From positions 1 through 64,000 of the forward strand of contig CALYTI010000001.1 of NCBI GenBank assembly GCA_945487035.1: a DNA stretch of 64,000 nucleotides, written 5' to 3'. The translations under genes were made by a program, and so were the position numbers. The notes under the pieces are model-generated. The model worked only from the letters and a program-made list of their open reading frames with translations. It was not told the DNA's origin and did no database searches. The DNA comes from an uncultured Bacteroidales bacterium. GTDB lineage: Bacteria; Bacteroidota; Bacteroidia; Bacteroidales; UBA932. Below are positions 1 to 8,075 of the stretch, one piece after another (the stretch's first letter is position 1; every line of letters begins with the position of its first letter).

Positions 1-51
1 GGCCGGCATCCCCAGTCAGCGTGTAATATGTATAGCTCCAGTTAGGCATGA
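1..51. other. left-edge intergenic fragment
   Basis: These 51 bases lie downstream of the first minus-strand gene. I see no gene, promoter or terminator in them; the stretch is too short to interpret. Confidence 0.4.
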
Positions 52-1515
52 CTAAAATGGCAGTTCTTCGTCAAACTCCTTAATCGATTTCTCTCTCTCA
101 AGACGATCCTTCTCCAATCTATTAAGAATATCTGACTTCTCCTCCTCGCTCAAAACTCCTTTTAAGTTGAGTTCGGCTTCCAAATCTTTAAATTCAGGAA
201 GGCTCAAACTGATGTCATTGTCATGCATGATTCCGGGGCGAGCATTCCTGAGGAAGAAGAGCTTTGCCATATAATGATCATCCCTTGTGAAGTATCCGTG
301 CAGCATGCCATATATTACGACATTCCTGACAGCGTAATTATTATCTTTTTTGCGAAGCCATTCGAGATCCTCGTCACTCATCTCCGGAAAGACATCCTCC
401 GGCTTAACCAGAGAATCTTTCTTAAAGAGCGAACTTAATCCGTGACAGAAATAATAAGCAGAACATTCTCCACGTCTACATTCCTCAAGTTGTCTTACGA
501 ACGACATAGGAGTGTTTGAGAATACGCCTTCGAATATTGACTCTGGTTCCTCTTTAACGAAGTGAAGAAGCTGACCAAATCCGCCGAAGTCTCCATACTC
601 TGTCCAACTCGTACTATCGGGAATCTCGACATCTTTTACACGAGTGCCACTGAAGCATTTCATGTCAAGATGTACGTCACCTAGTGTAAGATCTTCGATG
701 CCGCAATTCATGAAGGCACCGTAACCGACGCTGCACCCATCCGGAATGCTTACCTTGCGAAGCGAAGGAATATATGCACACGCGAAATCTCCGACGCACT
801 GAATATATGGCGGAATGACAAGTTCAAGAAGATTCTTCGGCTTGGATCCAATACCATATCCGTTGGCATACATGTCGCTATGATGCATAAAATCCACAAT
901 TTCCGTGACTCGGTACGTCTCGCCATTATGCTCAACCGTTTCCGGGATAGTCATCACTTCTCCACTCCACAGTTCATCACAGTTCAAGCCCGCGGTGTGA
1001 TATTCGTCATTAAGAACGTAGTGCAGGCCATCAATCAAAGTGGGGAACTTGTCGGCAAAGAATTCCAGATTGGTGTCATTCGTATTATGATAGCCATCAA
1101 GATAGAAAATCTTAATTGTCTTGTAGAAGTTCTCTATTGTCTCTCGCAATAAAGGGTTTTCTTCTCCATCATATCTGAACTGGAAGCGGAAACAATACAG
1201 GCCATCTTTCCACTCATTTATTGGATATGCGAGTTCCATGGCCTTTCCGCTTTCAGTGCCGCCCTTTACGTTCCAAAGATATGGGGTCCCGCAAATCCAG
1301 TATACCCCCATTTCATCAAAACCGTCAAGGACACCGAACTCCTTGAAAAAATGTTCATTATCCAGCGATGAAAATGTCGGTTCACCGTCGTAATCAAACG
1401 AGAAATCTCCGTCATTAAGTTCATCTTCATGCTCCTCTGTCGCACAGAGTTTTGCTCTCAGGTCTTCCAGTTCTTCGCGACTACCAGTCGCAACATATTC
1501 TACTATTGTCAACAT
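52..1515 (-). CDS. Cytoplasmic LRR_5 (BspA-like) protein, 487 aa
   Basis: Function unknown. The middle of the protein (about residues 195-310) has degenerate BspA/LRR_5 repeats with the typical lines of short hydrophobic strands, IPxx and GxxAFxxC-type turns. The N-terminal 190 residues and the acidic or charged C-terminus (about 370-487, ending in a Lys/Glu-rich helix) match nothing I recognise. There is no signal peptide or membrane helix, unlike classical surface BspA proteins, so a cytoplasmic location is inferred. A GTG six bases upstream (1521) is possible, but the ATG at 1515 is the simpler start. Its opening segment (hydrophobic strand, then TGS and a helix) resembles the start of the 328-aa LRR protein at 2640-3626, so the two may share an N-terminal alpha/beta domain. 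It is the last visible gene of the minus-strand accessory series. Confidence 0.8.
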   Translation of the reverse strand: MLTIVEYVATGSREELEDLRAKLCATEEHEDELNDGDFSFDYDGEPTFSSLDNEHFFKEFGVLDGFDEMGVYWICGTPYLWNVKGGTESGKAMELAYPINEWKDGLYCFRFQFRYDGEENPLLRETIENFYKTIKIFYLDGYHNTNDTNLEFFADKFPTLIDGLHYVLNDEYHTAGLNCDELWSGEVMTIPETVEHNGETYRVTEIVDFMHHSDMYANGYGIGSKPKNLLELVIPPYIQCVGDFACAYIPSLRKVSIPDGCSVGYGAFMNCGIEDLTLGDVHLDMKCFSGTRVKDVEIPDSTSWTEYGDFGGFGQLLHFVKEEPESIFEGVFSNTPMSFVRQLEECRRGECSAYYFCHGLSSLFKKDSLVKPEDVFPEMSDEDLEWLRKKDNNYAVRNVVIYGMLHGYFTRDDHYMAKLFFLRNARPGIMHDNDISLSLPEFKDLEAELNLKGVLSEEEKSDILNRLEKDRLEREKSIKEFDEELPF

Positions 1516-1533
1516 AAACACAAAACCAATTAT

Positions 1534-2007
1534 TTATACAATATTTTTTCTTAACAGCATCTTAAGAATCTTATATGTATTTAGCACCAAGTTTTTTCTA
1601 TCTTGGTTAATATCCTCGTAATCCCCTCGATTGAGAAGATCGTCATACTTATCGCCCAAAACATAAGAATAATGAGCAAAGACGTTCATTTCACTAATCA
1701 GTACAATATTTGTATCCTCAAGATGATATTTATCAAACAGTTGCACAAGTTTGCTATTATTCCTCTTAAGGACGATATATAACCAGAAAAGGCAAATATT
1801 GTGTGAATGAAATTCAAAATTATCACCTATGGTGTACTTGATGCATAGGTTTTTCCATCTTTCTCCGGATGCATATTCCATTTTACAATGCTGATCGAGA
1901 AATTCAAATTCAATTGTCTTGCACTCTTCGTTAAACAACCGATCTTTGAATTTACCAAACGAACGGTAGACATCGGAGTAAGTAGAGTTTATATTGATAT
2001 CCTTCAT
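1534..2007 (-). CDS. Hypothetical protein, 157 aa, AT-rich gene
   Basis: I do not recognise this protein. It is predicted soluble, rich in Lys, Asn, Ile and aromatic residues, with no signal peptide and no motif of known function. The gene is visibly more AT-rich than its neighbours and uses many AAT, TTT and ATA codons, which fits separate acquisition. It lies 16 nt after the stop of the 159-aa gene upstream and 18 nt before the LRR gene at 1515, so it is probably co-transcribed with them. The ATG at 2007 is the first in frame. Confidence 0.7.
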   Translation of the reverse strand: MKDININSTYSDVYRSFGKFKDRLFNEECKTIEFEFLDQHCKMEYASGERWKNLCIKYTIGDNFEFHSHNICLFWLYIVLKRNNSKLVQLFDKYHLEDTNIVLISEMNVFAHYSYVLGDKYDDLLNRGDYEDINQDRKNLVLNTYKILKMLLRKNIV

Positions 2008-2023
2008 GTTCTTTATCTCACGA

Positions 2024-2503
2024 TTACCTTTTAATATTCTTCAACTCGGCTACAGCTTTGCGAATCTCCTCGTCTCTCTGGTTCACATATTTTGCCGTGT
2101 TTCTGCTGATTTTGGCATCGGATGTATTCGCATACTCCTCCGGGGTCATCAGATTGCCTAAAGCCTCAATGAAACACGAAAAGATCTCCTCGTCGTCATT
2201 GAAGGCGCCATTTTCTTGATAGTAGTCCTCCATATTCCTGCCCACACTTTCTTTGGTGACAGAGACTACCTGCTGGATATCGTCCTCAATGCCTTCAATG
2301 CCATCATAGAGCATGATGCCGTCGAAGAGAACCTTCCCAGGGACAATCGTCTCCGGAAGCTGCTCTACGACCTCGGCCCTGTGGCCGCTGATTCGTGAGA
2401 AAAAAATCTTATCCCTGATGATTGGATAGATGCGTTGTTCGAATCCGTCTATCATATTGTATATGTTTACCAAAACTTTCCACTGTCCAAATGCCACAAT
2501 CAC
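2024..2503 (-). CDS. Hypothetical protein, 159 aa (GTG start coupled to upstream microORF)
   Basis: Function unknown. The sequence reads as a compact, mostly helical, acidic soluble protein with a Lys/Arg-rich C-terminal helix; no signal peptide. The start shown is a GTG at 2503, which overlaps the TGA of a 39-codon reading frame (2500-2619) in a GTGA arrangement typical of translational coupling. An ATG at residue 17 (2455) is an alternative start, in which case the overlap would not apply. It belongs to the same minus-strand series as the LRR_5 genes on either side. Confidence 0.7.
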   Translation of the reverse strand: MIVAFGQWKVLVNIYNMIDGFEQRIYPIIRDKIFFSRISGHRAEVVEQLPETIVPGKVLFDGIMLYDGIEGIEDDIQQVVSVTKESVGRNMEDYYQENGAFNDDEEIFSCFIEALGNLMTPEEYANTSDAKISRNTAKYVNQRDEEIRKAVAELKNIKR

Positions 2504-2619
2504 CTGTCCTGATAGAATCTCACATAAAGACGGTTGTCCCTTTCAAGGCAGTTTTCAGGATCATCCACCTCAATCTGGCATAATTCCGAGGATAATACAA
2601 CTCTATGGTAGTTTTCCAT
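2500..2619 (-). CDS. Candidate microprotein, 39 aa
   Basis: A short reading frame starts at ATG 2619 and stops at TGA 2500-2502. It encodes 39 residues beginning MENYHRVV and ending RFYQDR, with a mixed charged composition and no signal peptide or membrane helix. It begins 20 nt after the stop of the 328-aa LRR gene and its stop overlaps the GTG start of the 159-aa gene by four bases. Without it there would be a 136-bp hole in an otherwise tightly packed operon. That spacing, not homology, is the evidence. It could instead be a leader peptide that couples translation of the next gene, or chance. Confidence 0.45.
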   Translation of the reverse strand: MENYHRVVLSSELCQIEVDDPENCLERDNRLYVRFYQDR

Positions 2620-2639
2620 ACGTATGAATTATAATTTTG

Positions 2640-3626
2640 TTATTCCAATATTTCATTAATCCAGATATCATCTTCTTCAGTGACGGGCCTCTCCTTCCAG
2701 TAGCTTTCGTCCATACCCTCAGAGCATGGACAGTCCTTGAAAGCGCAGTAACCGATGCTTCCCACTGAAGCAGGGATTGTGATCTTCCGGAGATTCTCGC
2801 ACCCTTCAAAAGCACGCGTACCGATAGCCTTCAGGCTTGAAGGGAGAGTAATGCTCTTGAGCTCCTTGCATCCCTTAAAAGCATATCCTTCTATTTCTGT
2901 CCATCCTTCGGGTATCTCCGCGTGGCCGTCATTCGCTTTTAGATTATCCTTGATAACTGAAAGTCTGCATGTTCGAGCCATCTCCTGGAGCTGCTCAATC
3001 TCATTTTCCAAGGCTTCTACCAGAACGTCCTTATATCTTCCGGGATAAAGGTCTATCAAAGTGCTGAAATCCTTATAGAAGCCCTCAGTGTCCAAGGACG
3101 GCTCTACTTTCGTGGTCTTCACTTCCCCGTCCACCAACTCATGGATTGTGGTACCGCAATAACCCGGTTTGGTTCCAAAGTCATAAAGGTCAGCGTAGAT
3201 TGTTACGCCATAAACCTCGGTAAGATCGGCCCATCCCGCCCAATCCTGGATTCCTTCGAGCTCGTCCTCTCCAAGACTAAGCACAATCTCGTAATCATCA
3301 CCCTTGTCTATTATATCTTTGACAACAACAGCATATTCGTAACTATTGTCATTTCCGAATTCCTCATGGAAAGACTCCCTTCTCTGCTTCATGACAGGGT
3401 CATTCATGCTGTCCATGTCCAGAAAATCATGGAATAGCATACGCAGCCTGCTTTCATGCCATTCTTCATCAGTGAGGACAAACTTGGCTTTGATAGACTC
3501 AACGCTGTCTTCTGGCATAATAGTGTCTACGTTACCGACATTCTTGATAGCGGCATTGAGCATCTTAACGACAGATGCTTTGCTTCCCGTGAGGGAGACT
3601 TTCGTAAGGTATGATGAGTATGACAT
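2640..3626 (-). CDS. Cytoplasmic LRR_5 protein, 328 aa
   Basis: Residues about 236-300 hold two to three clear BspA-like LRR_5 repeats (IPEGWTEIEGYAFKGC, LPSSLKAIGTRAFEGC, IPASVGSIGYCAFKDC). The N-terminal 230 residues form an unrecognised domain that starts with a strand, then LTGS and a helix, and is rich in Asp/Glu. There is no signal peptide, so this is not a typical surface BspA protein. The ATG at 3626 directly follows the 96-aa gene, whose stop is at 3629, a 2-nt gap, so the two are almost certainly co-translated. LRR_5 repeats usually bind proteins or scaffold complexes; the partner is unknown. Confidence 0.8.
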   Translation of the reverse strand: MSYSSYLTKVSLTGSKASVVKMLNAAIKNVGNVDTIMPEDSVESIKAKFVLTDEEWHESRLRMLFHDFLDMDSMNDPVMKQRRESFHEEFGNDNSYEYAVVVKDIIDKGDDYEIVLSLGEDELEGIQDWAGWADLTEVYGVTIYADLYDFGTKPGYCGTTIHELVDGEVKTTKVEPSLDTEGFYKDFSTLIDLYPGRYKDVLVEALENEIEQLQEMARTCRLSVIKDNLKANDGHAEIPEGWTEIEGYAFKGCKELKSITLPSSLKAIGTRAFEGCENLRKITIPASVGSIGYCAFKDCPCSEGMDESYWKERPVTEEDDIWINEILE

Positions 3627-3628
3627 AA

Positions 3629-3919
3629 TTATTCGTGTGAAAAAACCTTCTCAGCAGCGCGCTTAACATCTTCAATTATTTCCAGCCTCTTCCCTTGCAG
3701 GTCCAGAACATGACGCTCCCAGAGCTTACCGTTTGCATTTCGCAAATCATAGCAGTCGCTCCATGAGTCCTTACCCTGAGTATCTTCCAAATTGATTATA
3801 CTGACCCAGATTCCTCTTCTGACTTCGTTTGATATGGTATCTTCTCCATTATAATCGTACTCGCCGGGATTAGCAAGTTCGAGCAAGTCATACAGTTTCT
3901 TGAATTCTTCGCGTGTCAT
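3629..3919 (-). CDS. Hypothetical protein, 96 aa
   Basis: Small soluble acidic protein of unknown family, predicted helix-strand-helix, with a Trp-rich middle (WVSIINLE, SWSDCYDL). No signal peptide. A TTG at 3928 would overlap the stop of the upstream 448-aa gene by four bases, but the ATG at 3919 gives a normal start five bases past that stop. It is sandwiched between two LRR_5 genes with gaps of 5 and 2 nt, so it may act with them, perhaps as a binding partner; that is inference from position only. Confidence 0.7.
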   Translation of the reverse strand: MTREEFKKLYDLLELANPGEYDYNGEDTISNEVRRGIWVSIINLEDTQGKDSWSDCYDLRNANGKLWERHVLDLQGKRLEIIEDVKRAAEKVFSHE

Positions 3920-3924
3920 ATTAT

Positions 3925-5271
3925 TCAATCTTCCTCCAAGTATATCACTTTAGTACTCTTGTCGAAGGCGTTAGGATGCAGCTTCTTTACTGTCTTTGGA
4001 ATATGGACCTCTTCTATCGCGGTACCATGGAAAGCGTATTTGCCAATTTCCTCAAGGCCCTCAGGTAGTTCAACTGACTTCAGCCTACTGCATCCCCAAA
4101 AGGCTTCAGCTCCGATTCGTTTGAGACCAACATTGAAAGAGACGTTTTCAAGATCAGTATTTTCCTCAAAGGCAGCAACACCTATTTCCATCAGCGTAGA
4201 TGGCAGTTTTGCCGTACAGAATCCAGCACGATAAAACATGTGTCTTCCTATGGCCGACACACCTTCCTCTACAACTAAGTGAGAATATGGCCTGTCCAAG
4301 TCCAAATTAACGGGGAAGCTGTCCCAGCCTTCCCTATAGCAGCCAAGGTCTCCTTTCACGTATATCACCTCGTCTTCAGTGATTCTATACTGCATCCGAC
4401 AGCAATCACTCAACTTCACAGATCCTCTCTTGACGGTTATGACTTTGCTGTCTTTCTGGGATTCCTGATCATTCTCAGAAAACACAGGCCAGTGCTCCAT
4501 ATAGTTCATCATTGACACATCTCGAATGCTATATCCATCCTTTCCGATGAACACAGCACTCGCCGTTTCCTTTCCAGCTTCGGAAGAAGCAGTCCAGTAC
4601 TCCCCAACACGTTCGTCATGATGTTCACCGGTGAGTATCCGGGCGGAGAGAAACAAACTGTTGCCATTAGGGCCCGTAATAAGATATCCATATTTTCTCC
4701 ACTGCCATTGACATGTATCGATAAGCTCCTGGAAATCCGAAGCGGTAGGGATTCTCCACTTACCATCAAGATTCCGTCGTACCGCATCCGTCTCATGTGC
4801 GGGCTTGATGTCCGCCATACAAGTCTTTCTCTCGATGTCCTTCTTCGTCTTTCCGCAAAGGCCAGCTGCGACCTCTCCCCACGCATAATTGGACATGAGA
4901 GGGAATCTGGCCCATCTCAGTCCGGATGGGAGTCCAAGGTCAATATAATCAGTCCCAGCATGCTTCGGATATTCGACAGGTGGACGCCCGTACGTGCCTT
5001 TTGCAATATCCCGTAGATTTCGCTCCAGCGTTTGAACATCTTTTGGCTCGCGGTGCTGTTCAAATTTTGTCACCTCGGCGGAATCACCAATCCATTCTAT
5101 CATGTGACTAAGGTACCTTTCATGAAAGAATATCAGCTTTGATGGATTCTCCGGAATCTCGGAATAATTCATATAGAACCCCGTACCATCTTCAGTGACA
5201 GCCACAAAGCCCTTCTCGAAATAATTCCGGCTGAGTTGCTCAGCCTCCTTGTGTGTTATTTTTGTAGCCAT
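3925..5271 (-). CDS. FISUMP-like/LRR_5 two-domain protein, 448 aa
   Basis: This protein joins three parts. Residues 1-100 are unrecognised. Residues about 108-262 resemble the Fibrobacter succinogenes major paralogous domain (FISUMP-like): it opens with YIDLGLPSGLRWA and has WRIPTASDFQELI and EYWTASS segments. Residues about 330-440 are four LRR_5 repeats (AFEENTDLENVSF, AFWGCSRLKSVEL and similar). FISUMP-like domains are usually on exported lipoproteins; here there is no signal peptide or lipobox, which is odd. The ATG at 5271 is the first in frame. A 31-codon reading frame ends 4 nt upstream. Function unknown; the architecture suggests recognition or scaffolding rather than catalysis. Confidence 0.8.
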   Translation of the reverse strand: MATKITHKEAEQLSRNYFEKGFVAVTEDGTGFYMNYSEIPENPSKLIFFHERYLSHMIEWIGDSAEVTKFEQHREPKDVQTLERNLRDIAKGTYGRPPVEYPKHAGTDYIDLGLPSGLRWARFPLMSNYAWGEVAAGLCGKTKKDIERKTCMADIKPAHETDAVRRNLDGKWRIPTASDFQELIDTCQWQWRKYGYLITGPNGNSLFLSARILTGEHHDERVGEYWTASSEAGKETASAVFIGKDGYSIRDVSMMNYMEHWPVFSENDQESQKDSKVITVKRGSVKLSDCCRMQYRITEDEVIYVKGDLGCYREGWDSFPVNLDLDRPYSHLVVEEGVSAIGRHMFYRAGFCTAKLPSTLMEIGVAAFEENTDLENVSFNVGLKRIGAEAFWGCSRLKSVELPEGLEEIGKYAFHGTAIEEVHIPKTVKKLHPNAFDKSTKVIYLEED

Positions 5272-5275
5272 AATA

Positions 5276-5371
5276 TTATTCCATGATTACCTTGACATCA
5301 TGTCCAAATCCTGCCTGTTTCAACAGAAGAGGATTATATATGTGAATCTCTTTCAGTGCAGAACATATCAT
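5276..5371 (-). CDS. Possible microprotein, 31 aa
   Basis: A 31-codon frame (ATG 5371, TAA at 5276-5278) lies in the 130-bp gap ahead of the 448-aa gene and ends 4 nt before its ATG. The peptide starts MICSALKEI and has a hydrophobic centre; no family is recognised. The tight junction suggests either a coupled leader peptide or a remnant of a gene. It could also be a chance frame, so confidence is low. Confidence 0.25.
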   Translation of the reverse strand: MICSALKEIHIYNPLLLKQAGFGHDVKVIME

Positions 5372-5401
5372 GAATGTGTATATCCCCCGCCCCCAAAAAA
5401 A

Positions 5402-5650
5402 CTAACATCTGAGACTGCTCAGATAGTCTATTAATTCCGCCTTTGTCGTGAACATGTCCTCTGGCTTGAAATCCTGTGTACGCCCGTCGGAGACTGTGAC
5501 TTTATATTCTTCGTTGCTGCATCTGGATTCGAAATCCACGCAGCTGATGCCCTCGCAGAAGAAGATGCTCTCGATGGTGCCGAATACGGCCCTGTTGTCG
5601 TGCATGACCCAGACCTTGTCGCCTGGTACTCTCTCAAAAATCTTCTCCAT
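5402..5650 (-). CDS. Small SH3-like protein, 82 aa
   Basis: Short soluble beta-rich protein. The pattern (VPGDKVWVMHDNRAVFGTI near the start, then a polar middle, then EDMFTTKAELIDYL at the end) matches the small SH3/KOW-like proteins common in Bacteroidota accessory DNA and phages, of unknown function. It is a diverged paralogue of the 77-aa product just upstream, which has the same plan (MVWYMSQNRPQCGKV ... FGSKKELLDTL). The 2-nt gap to that gene indicates co-translation of a tandem duplicate. Confidence 0.7.
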   Translation of the reverse strand: MEKIFERVPGDKVWVMHDNRAVFGTIESIFFCEGISCVDFESRCSNEEYKVTVSDGRTQDFKPEDMFTTKAELIDYLSSLRC

Positions 5651-5652
5651 GG

Positions 5653-5886
5653 CTACAGTGTGTCAAGTAATTCCTTCTTGCTGCCAAACAGCCTGGTCTC
5701 TTCCCAATTTGTGGACTCATGGTTGAGATGATAGCTGATGGAGAACTGATCCTTCCCGGTCACCCTGACATAGACATAGGTCACCTTGCCGCACTGCGGA
5801 CGGTTCTGGGACATGTACCATACCATGTCTTCCAGACTGTATTTCGTTGTGACTTTCATAAACTTTGTTTTGTTATCTATATCCAT
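5653..5886 (-). CDS. Small SH3-like protein, 77 aa
   Basis: Paralogue of the 82-aa protein downstream, with the same beta-rich core and a terminal KKELLDTL segment. The start is ambiguous. ATG 5886 gives an N-terminus beginning MDIDNKTKFMK that is nearly identical to that of the unrelated 816-aa protein at 10526 (MDIDSKTKFMK). ATG 5859 (MKVTTKYS) is where most proteins of this type would be expected to begin. If the inner start is right, the shared sequence is untranslated leader. Function unknown. Confidence 0.65.
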   Translation of the reverse strand: MDIDNKTKFMKVTTKYSLEDMVWYMSQNRPQCGKVTYVYVRVTGKDQFSISYHLNHESTNWEETRLFGSKKELLDTL

Positions 5887-5916
5887 ATACGAGCGGGGTC
5901 GGAAATATTTCAGAAA
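5854..5916 (-). repeat. Leader cassette copy A (63 nt)
   Basis: This stretch matches 10494-10556 in the same orientation at 56 of 63 positions. The last 39 positions, from a TCGTAT just upstream of the first ATG to the second ATG plus three bases, carry one mismatch; the first 24 carry six. Similarity stops abruptly after the inner ATGAAA. It could be a shared promoter or leader, or a short duplicated N-terminal tag. Confidence 0.8.
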
Positions 5917-5948
5917 TGATCAACAATTTTCAAGACTGGATATTGTTT

Positions 5949-7127
5949 CTATGATTGTTTGATCATTTTTCGAAGATGATTGCCAATTGTTACACCAGTA
6001 TGGATTTCTGTGCCGAGGGCAGTTTTAGGTGGATGAACGTTTATAGCAATCTTATTACTCTTTGTGCCTATCTGCTCAGGGAACAGCATTCCGAACATCT
6101 GATGGTAAAGGTTAACATTTACATTCATGCTGTCTTTCCCCATTTCTCTCAATATATCCTCCAATTCACCTTGGGTTAGATCAACGCCATCATGGAAGGT
6201 TATGTCACTCTCAAAGTATGGAACTGGTTTTGGTGAAATAACGGAACTTCCATGCAATGACAAGATACTAAACAACCATTGAGCAGTAAAAGGATAGTTA
6301 TTACTGTCACTGAAAGACGGAAGTTGCATTGCTTCCAAAGACTTGTACTGTGGATCAGTTGCATTGATGGAACCGTTTGCAGAGTACATCAGATTTTCCC
6401 AATCAATATGGGAATAGTTTTCATATAGATATGCTCCAAAACCGTAATGTGCTATTGCGGGTTCCAGCTGTTTATTCTTCACGCTACGAATAGCTTTTCT
6501 CAGAAGGACACGATGAACCGGATTCCTCCTGACAAACTCTGTTACAAAGCGGAGCATGCCCATTTCAGCTAGTGGCTCTTCAACGAGCGGAACACATTCC
6601 ATAGGTTTGATGAGGGCTGAGTCATAAAACGCATGCATCATCTCATGAATATATGTGGTGACAAGATTATAGGTGTCTGTTGTCCATTTCAGAACCACTA
6701 ATGGCTTTCCACTGCTATCGCGAGTGTAATATCCAAGAACACTAATTGTTGCAGTAACCGCTATCAAATAACTGTCAGGCTGTCCTGCGTATTTATCAAG
6801 GATGTTGCGATAGTGGTAGAGTAAATCCGAGTAATTATGCGACCGTTCTTGGTCATTTTTTCCTTTTCCTTCGTTCTGTTTTTTTTCTTGTTCAGCTAAA
6901 GATTCCAGTCTTCCGATCAGTTCTTTAAGCCTCCCGATTGATATCGTTGTCTCATATTTCTTGCCAGGAATGTCATCGACTATCTGAACATCAATATTAT
7001 TGTGAATACTTCCTAAAGAACAATATGAGTCTAAACCTGCATACTGAAACTGATCAATATGATCAAGAAGTTCGAGAGTCTCTATCGCAATTGATTTGCT
7101 AGTTTTATTAATAACTTTAAAACTCAT
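5949..7127 (-). CDS. Zinc metalloprotease-like protein, 392 aa
   Basis: Residues 161-165 are HEMMH, the HExxH zinc-binding and catalytic signature, in a helix (TTYIHEMMHAFYD). Glu183/184/188 in EEPLAEMG, some 18-23 residues later, are suitable third ligands, as in gluzincin-type peptidases. The segment before the motif is beta-rich, as expected for the active-site edge strand. There is no signal peptide or membrane segment, so it would act in the cytoplasm. The family is not one I can name. The start ATG 7127 gives a plausible first strand. Neighbours are a zinc-ribbon protein upstream and the SH3-like pair downstream, all on the same strand, so proteolysis may be the effector or maturation activity of this cluster; that is inference. 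Confidence 0.7.
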   Translation of the reverse strand: MSFKVINKTSKSIAIETLELLDHIDQFQYAGLDSYCSLGSIHNNIDVQIVDDIPGKKYETTISIGRLKELIGRLESLAEQEKKQNEGKGKNDQERSHNYSDLLYHYRNILDKYAGQPDSYLIAVTATISVLGYYTRDSSGKPLVVLKWTTDTYNLVTTYIHEMMHAFYDSALIKPMECVPLVEEPLAEMGMLRFVTEFVRRNPVHRVLLRKAIRSVKNKQLEPAIAHYGFGAYLYENYSHIDWENLMYSANGSINATDPQYKSLEAMQLPSFSDSNNYPFTAQWLFSILSLHGSSVISPKPVPYFESDITFHDGVDLTQGELEDILREMGKDSMNVNVNLYHQMFGMLFPEQIGTKSNKIAINVHPPKTALGTEIHTGVTIGNHLRKMIKQS

Positions 7128-7250
7128 AATTTTTGTTATTATTTTCTATTATTACAAGCCAAACATTTCGTGTATACACTTATACTCCATCAAGATACAT
7201 ACTGATTGATTATCCGTGGAACGGCAATTTGCTTCTTACTGTGTCATAGC

Positions 7251-8045
7251 TTATTCCCCCTGAAACATTTGCTGGTTGATTGCATCTTCATAATCGTCTA
7301 ACGGTGCCTGTCCTACGTTGCCCCAATTAAGGTGGACACGCTTCTCTGAGCAATCCTTGCAAAGATTAAAGATGCGTCCACATTTAGTACATCTGAAGGA
7401 ATATGGATAAGGCTGATCATTCAAATTCTTACCACACACATCACAAAACTCTACTTGCGCCCTATTCTCTCCTGTCTGCAGAAAATGAAGCATTAAATTC
7501 TGACGTTTCAGCGTTCCACCACAGACGAGCATCCCTTCGACTTTAGGTTCAAAAGTAAGTATCTCTTCAGCGCAGCGGTCTGACAATGCACAGCCGATAA
7601 TGTCTGGGAAGTTATACCCACGGCCAAAGACTGTACGATAATCAGGCAACCTATTATATCCACGATGTCGTTTATGTGCTAAATAATCTTTTGGTACAAA
7701 ACTGTCGATCTCATCAAAGATAAACTGGATTTCATCAGGCATCGGGAATGACCTCAGCAGATAATTATACTCATGAATCAGGACGAACCAATAGACAAAC
7801 GATATAAGATCCTTTTCTTCACGAGATTTCTCAAGATTTTCCTCCGCTGTTTTGATACGATTCAACATCTTGGTTGCCGATTCAATCGCCGCACGCTTAC
7901 CTTCTTCGTATGCACTCACATCAGCAGGAGCTTCAGTCTTATCACAACCAGAAGCTTCTTCAGAATCGATTCCATCAGCGACAGCCTTCTCTTTTCTTAT
8001 TTCAATGCCAATATTCTTCTTATGTGCATCTGCCCAAATACTCAT
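7251..8045 (-). CDS. Zinc-ribbon-containing protein, 264 aa
   Basis: The C-terminal third carries six cysteines as three CxxC pairs (C201/C204, C219/C222, C229/C232), which should hold one or two zinc ions. The N-terminal half has a predicted helix with coiled-coil character (about 45-80, Glu/Lys-rich) and then a helical region with several aromatic residues. No signal peptide. No enzyme motif is visible; zinc ribbons of this kind bind nucleic acid or protein. It lies 30 nt after the stop of the 816-aa multi-winged-helix gene and 123 nt ahead of the metalloprotease-like gene; that gap holds no recognisable gene. Function unknown. Confidence 0.7.
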   Translation of the reverse strand: MSIWADAHKKNIGIEIRKEKAVADGIDSEEASGCDKTEAPADVSAYEEGKRAAIESATKMLNRIKTAEENLEKSREEKDLISFVYWFVLIHEYNYLLRSFPMPDEIQFIFDEIDSFVPKDYLAHKRHRGYNRLPDYRTVFGRGYNFPDIIGCALSDRCAEEILTFEPKVEGMLVCGGTLKRQNLMLHFLQTGENRAQVEFCDVCGKNLNDQPYPYSFRCTKCGRIFNLCKDCSEKRVHLNWGNVGQAPLDDYEDAINQQMFQGE

Positions 8046-8075
8046 ATTCCCATTATTTTATATTTGTTTATCTTA

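Noticed and set aside
2438..2450. GTTCGAATCC, which looks like a tRNA T-loop
   Set aside because: It lies inside the coding sequence of the 159-aa gene and no acceptor stem, D-arm or anticodon arm can be drawn around it.
5380..5402. C-rich run followed by A-run, considered as a terminator
   Set aside because: There is no matching G-rich arm to form a stem on either strand.
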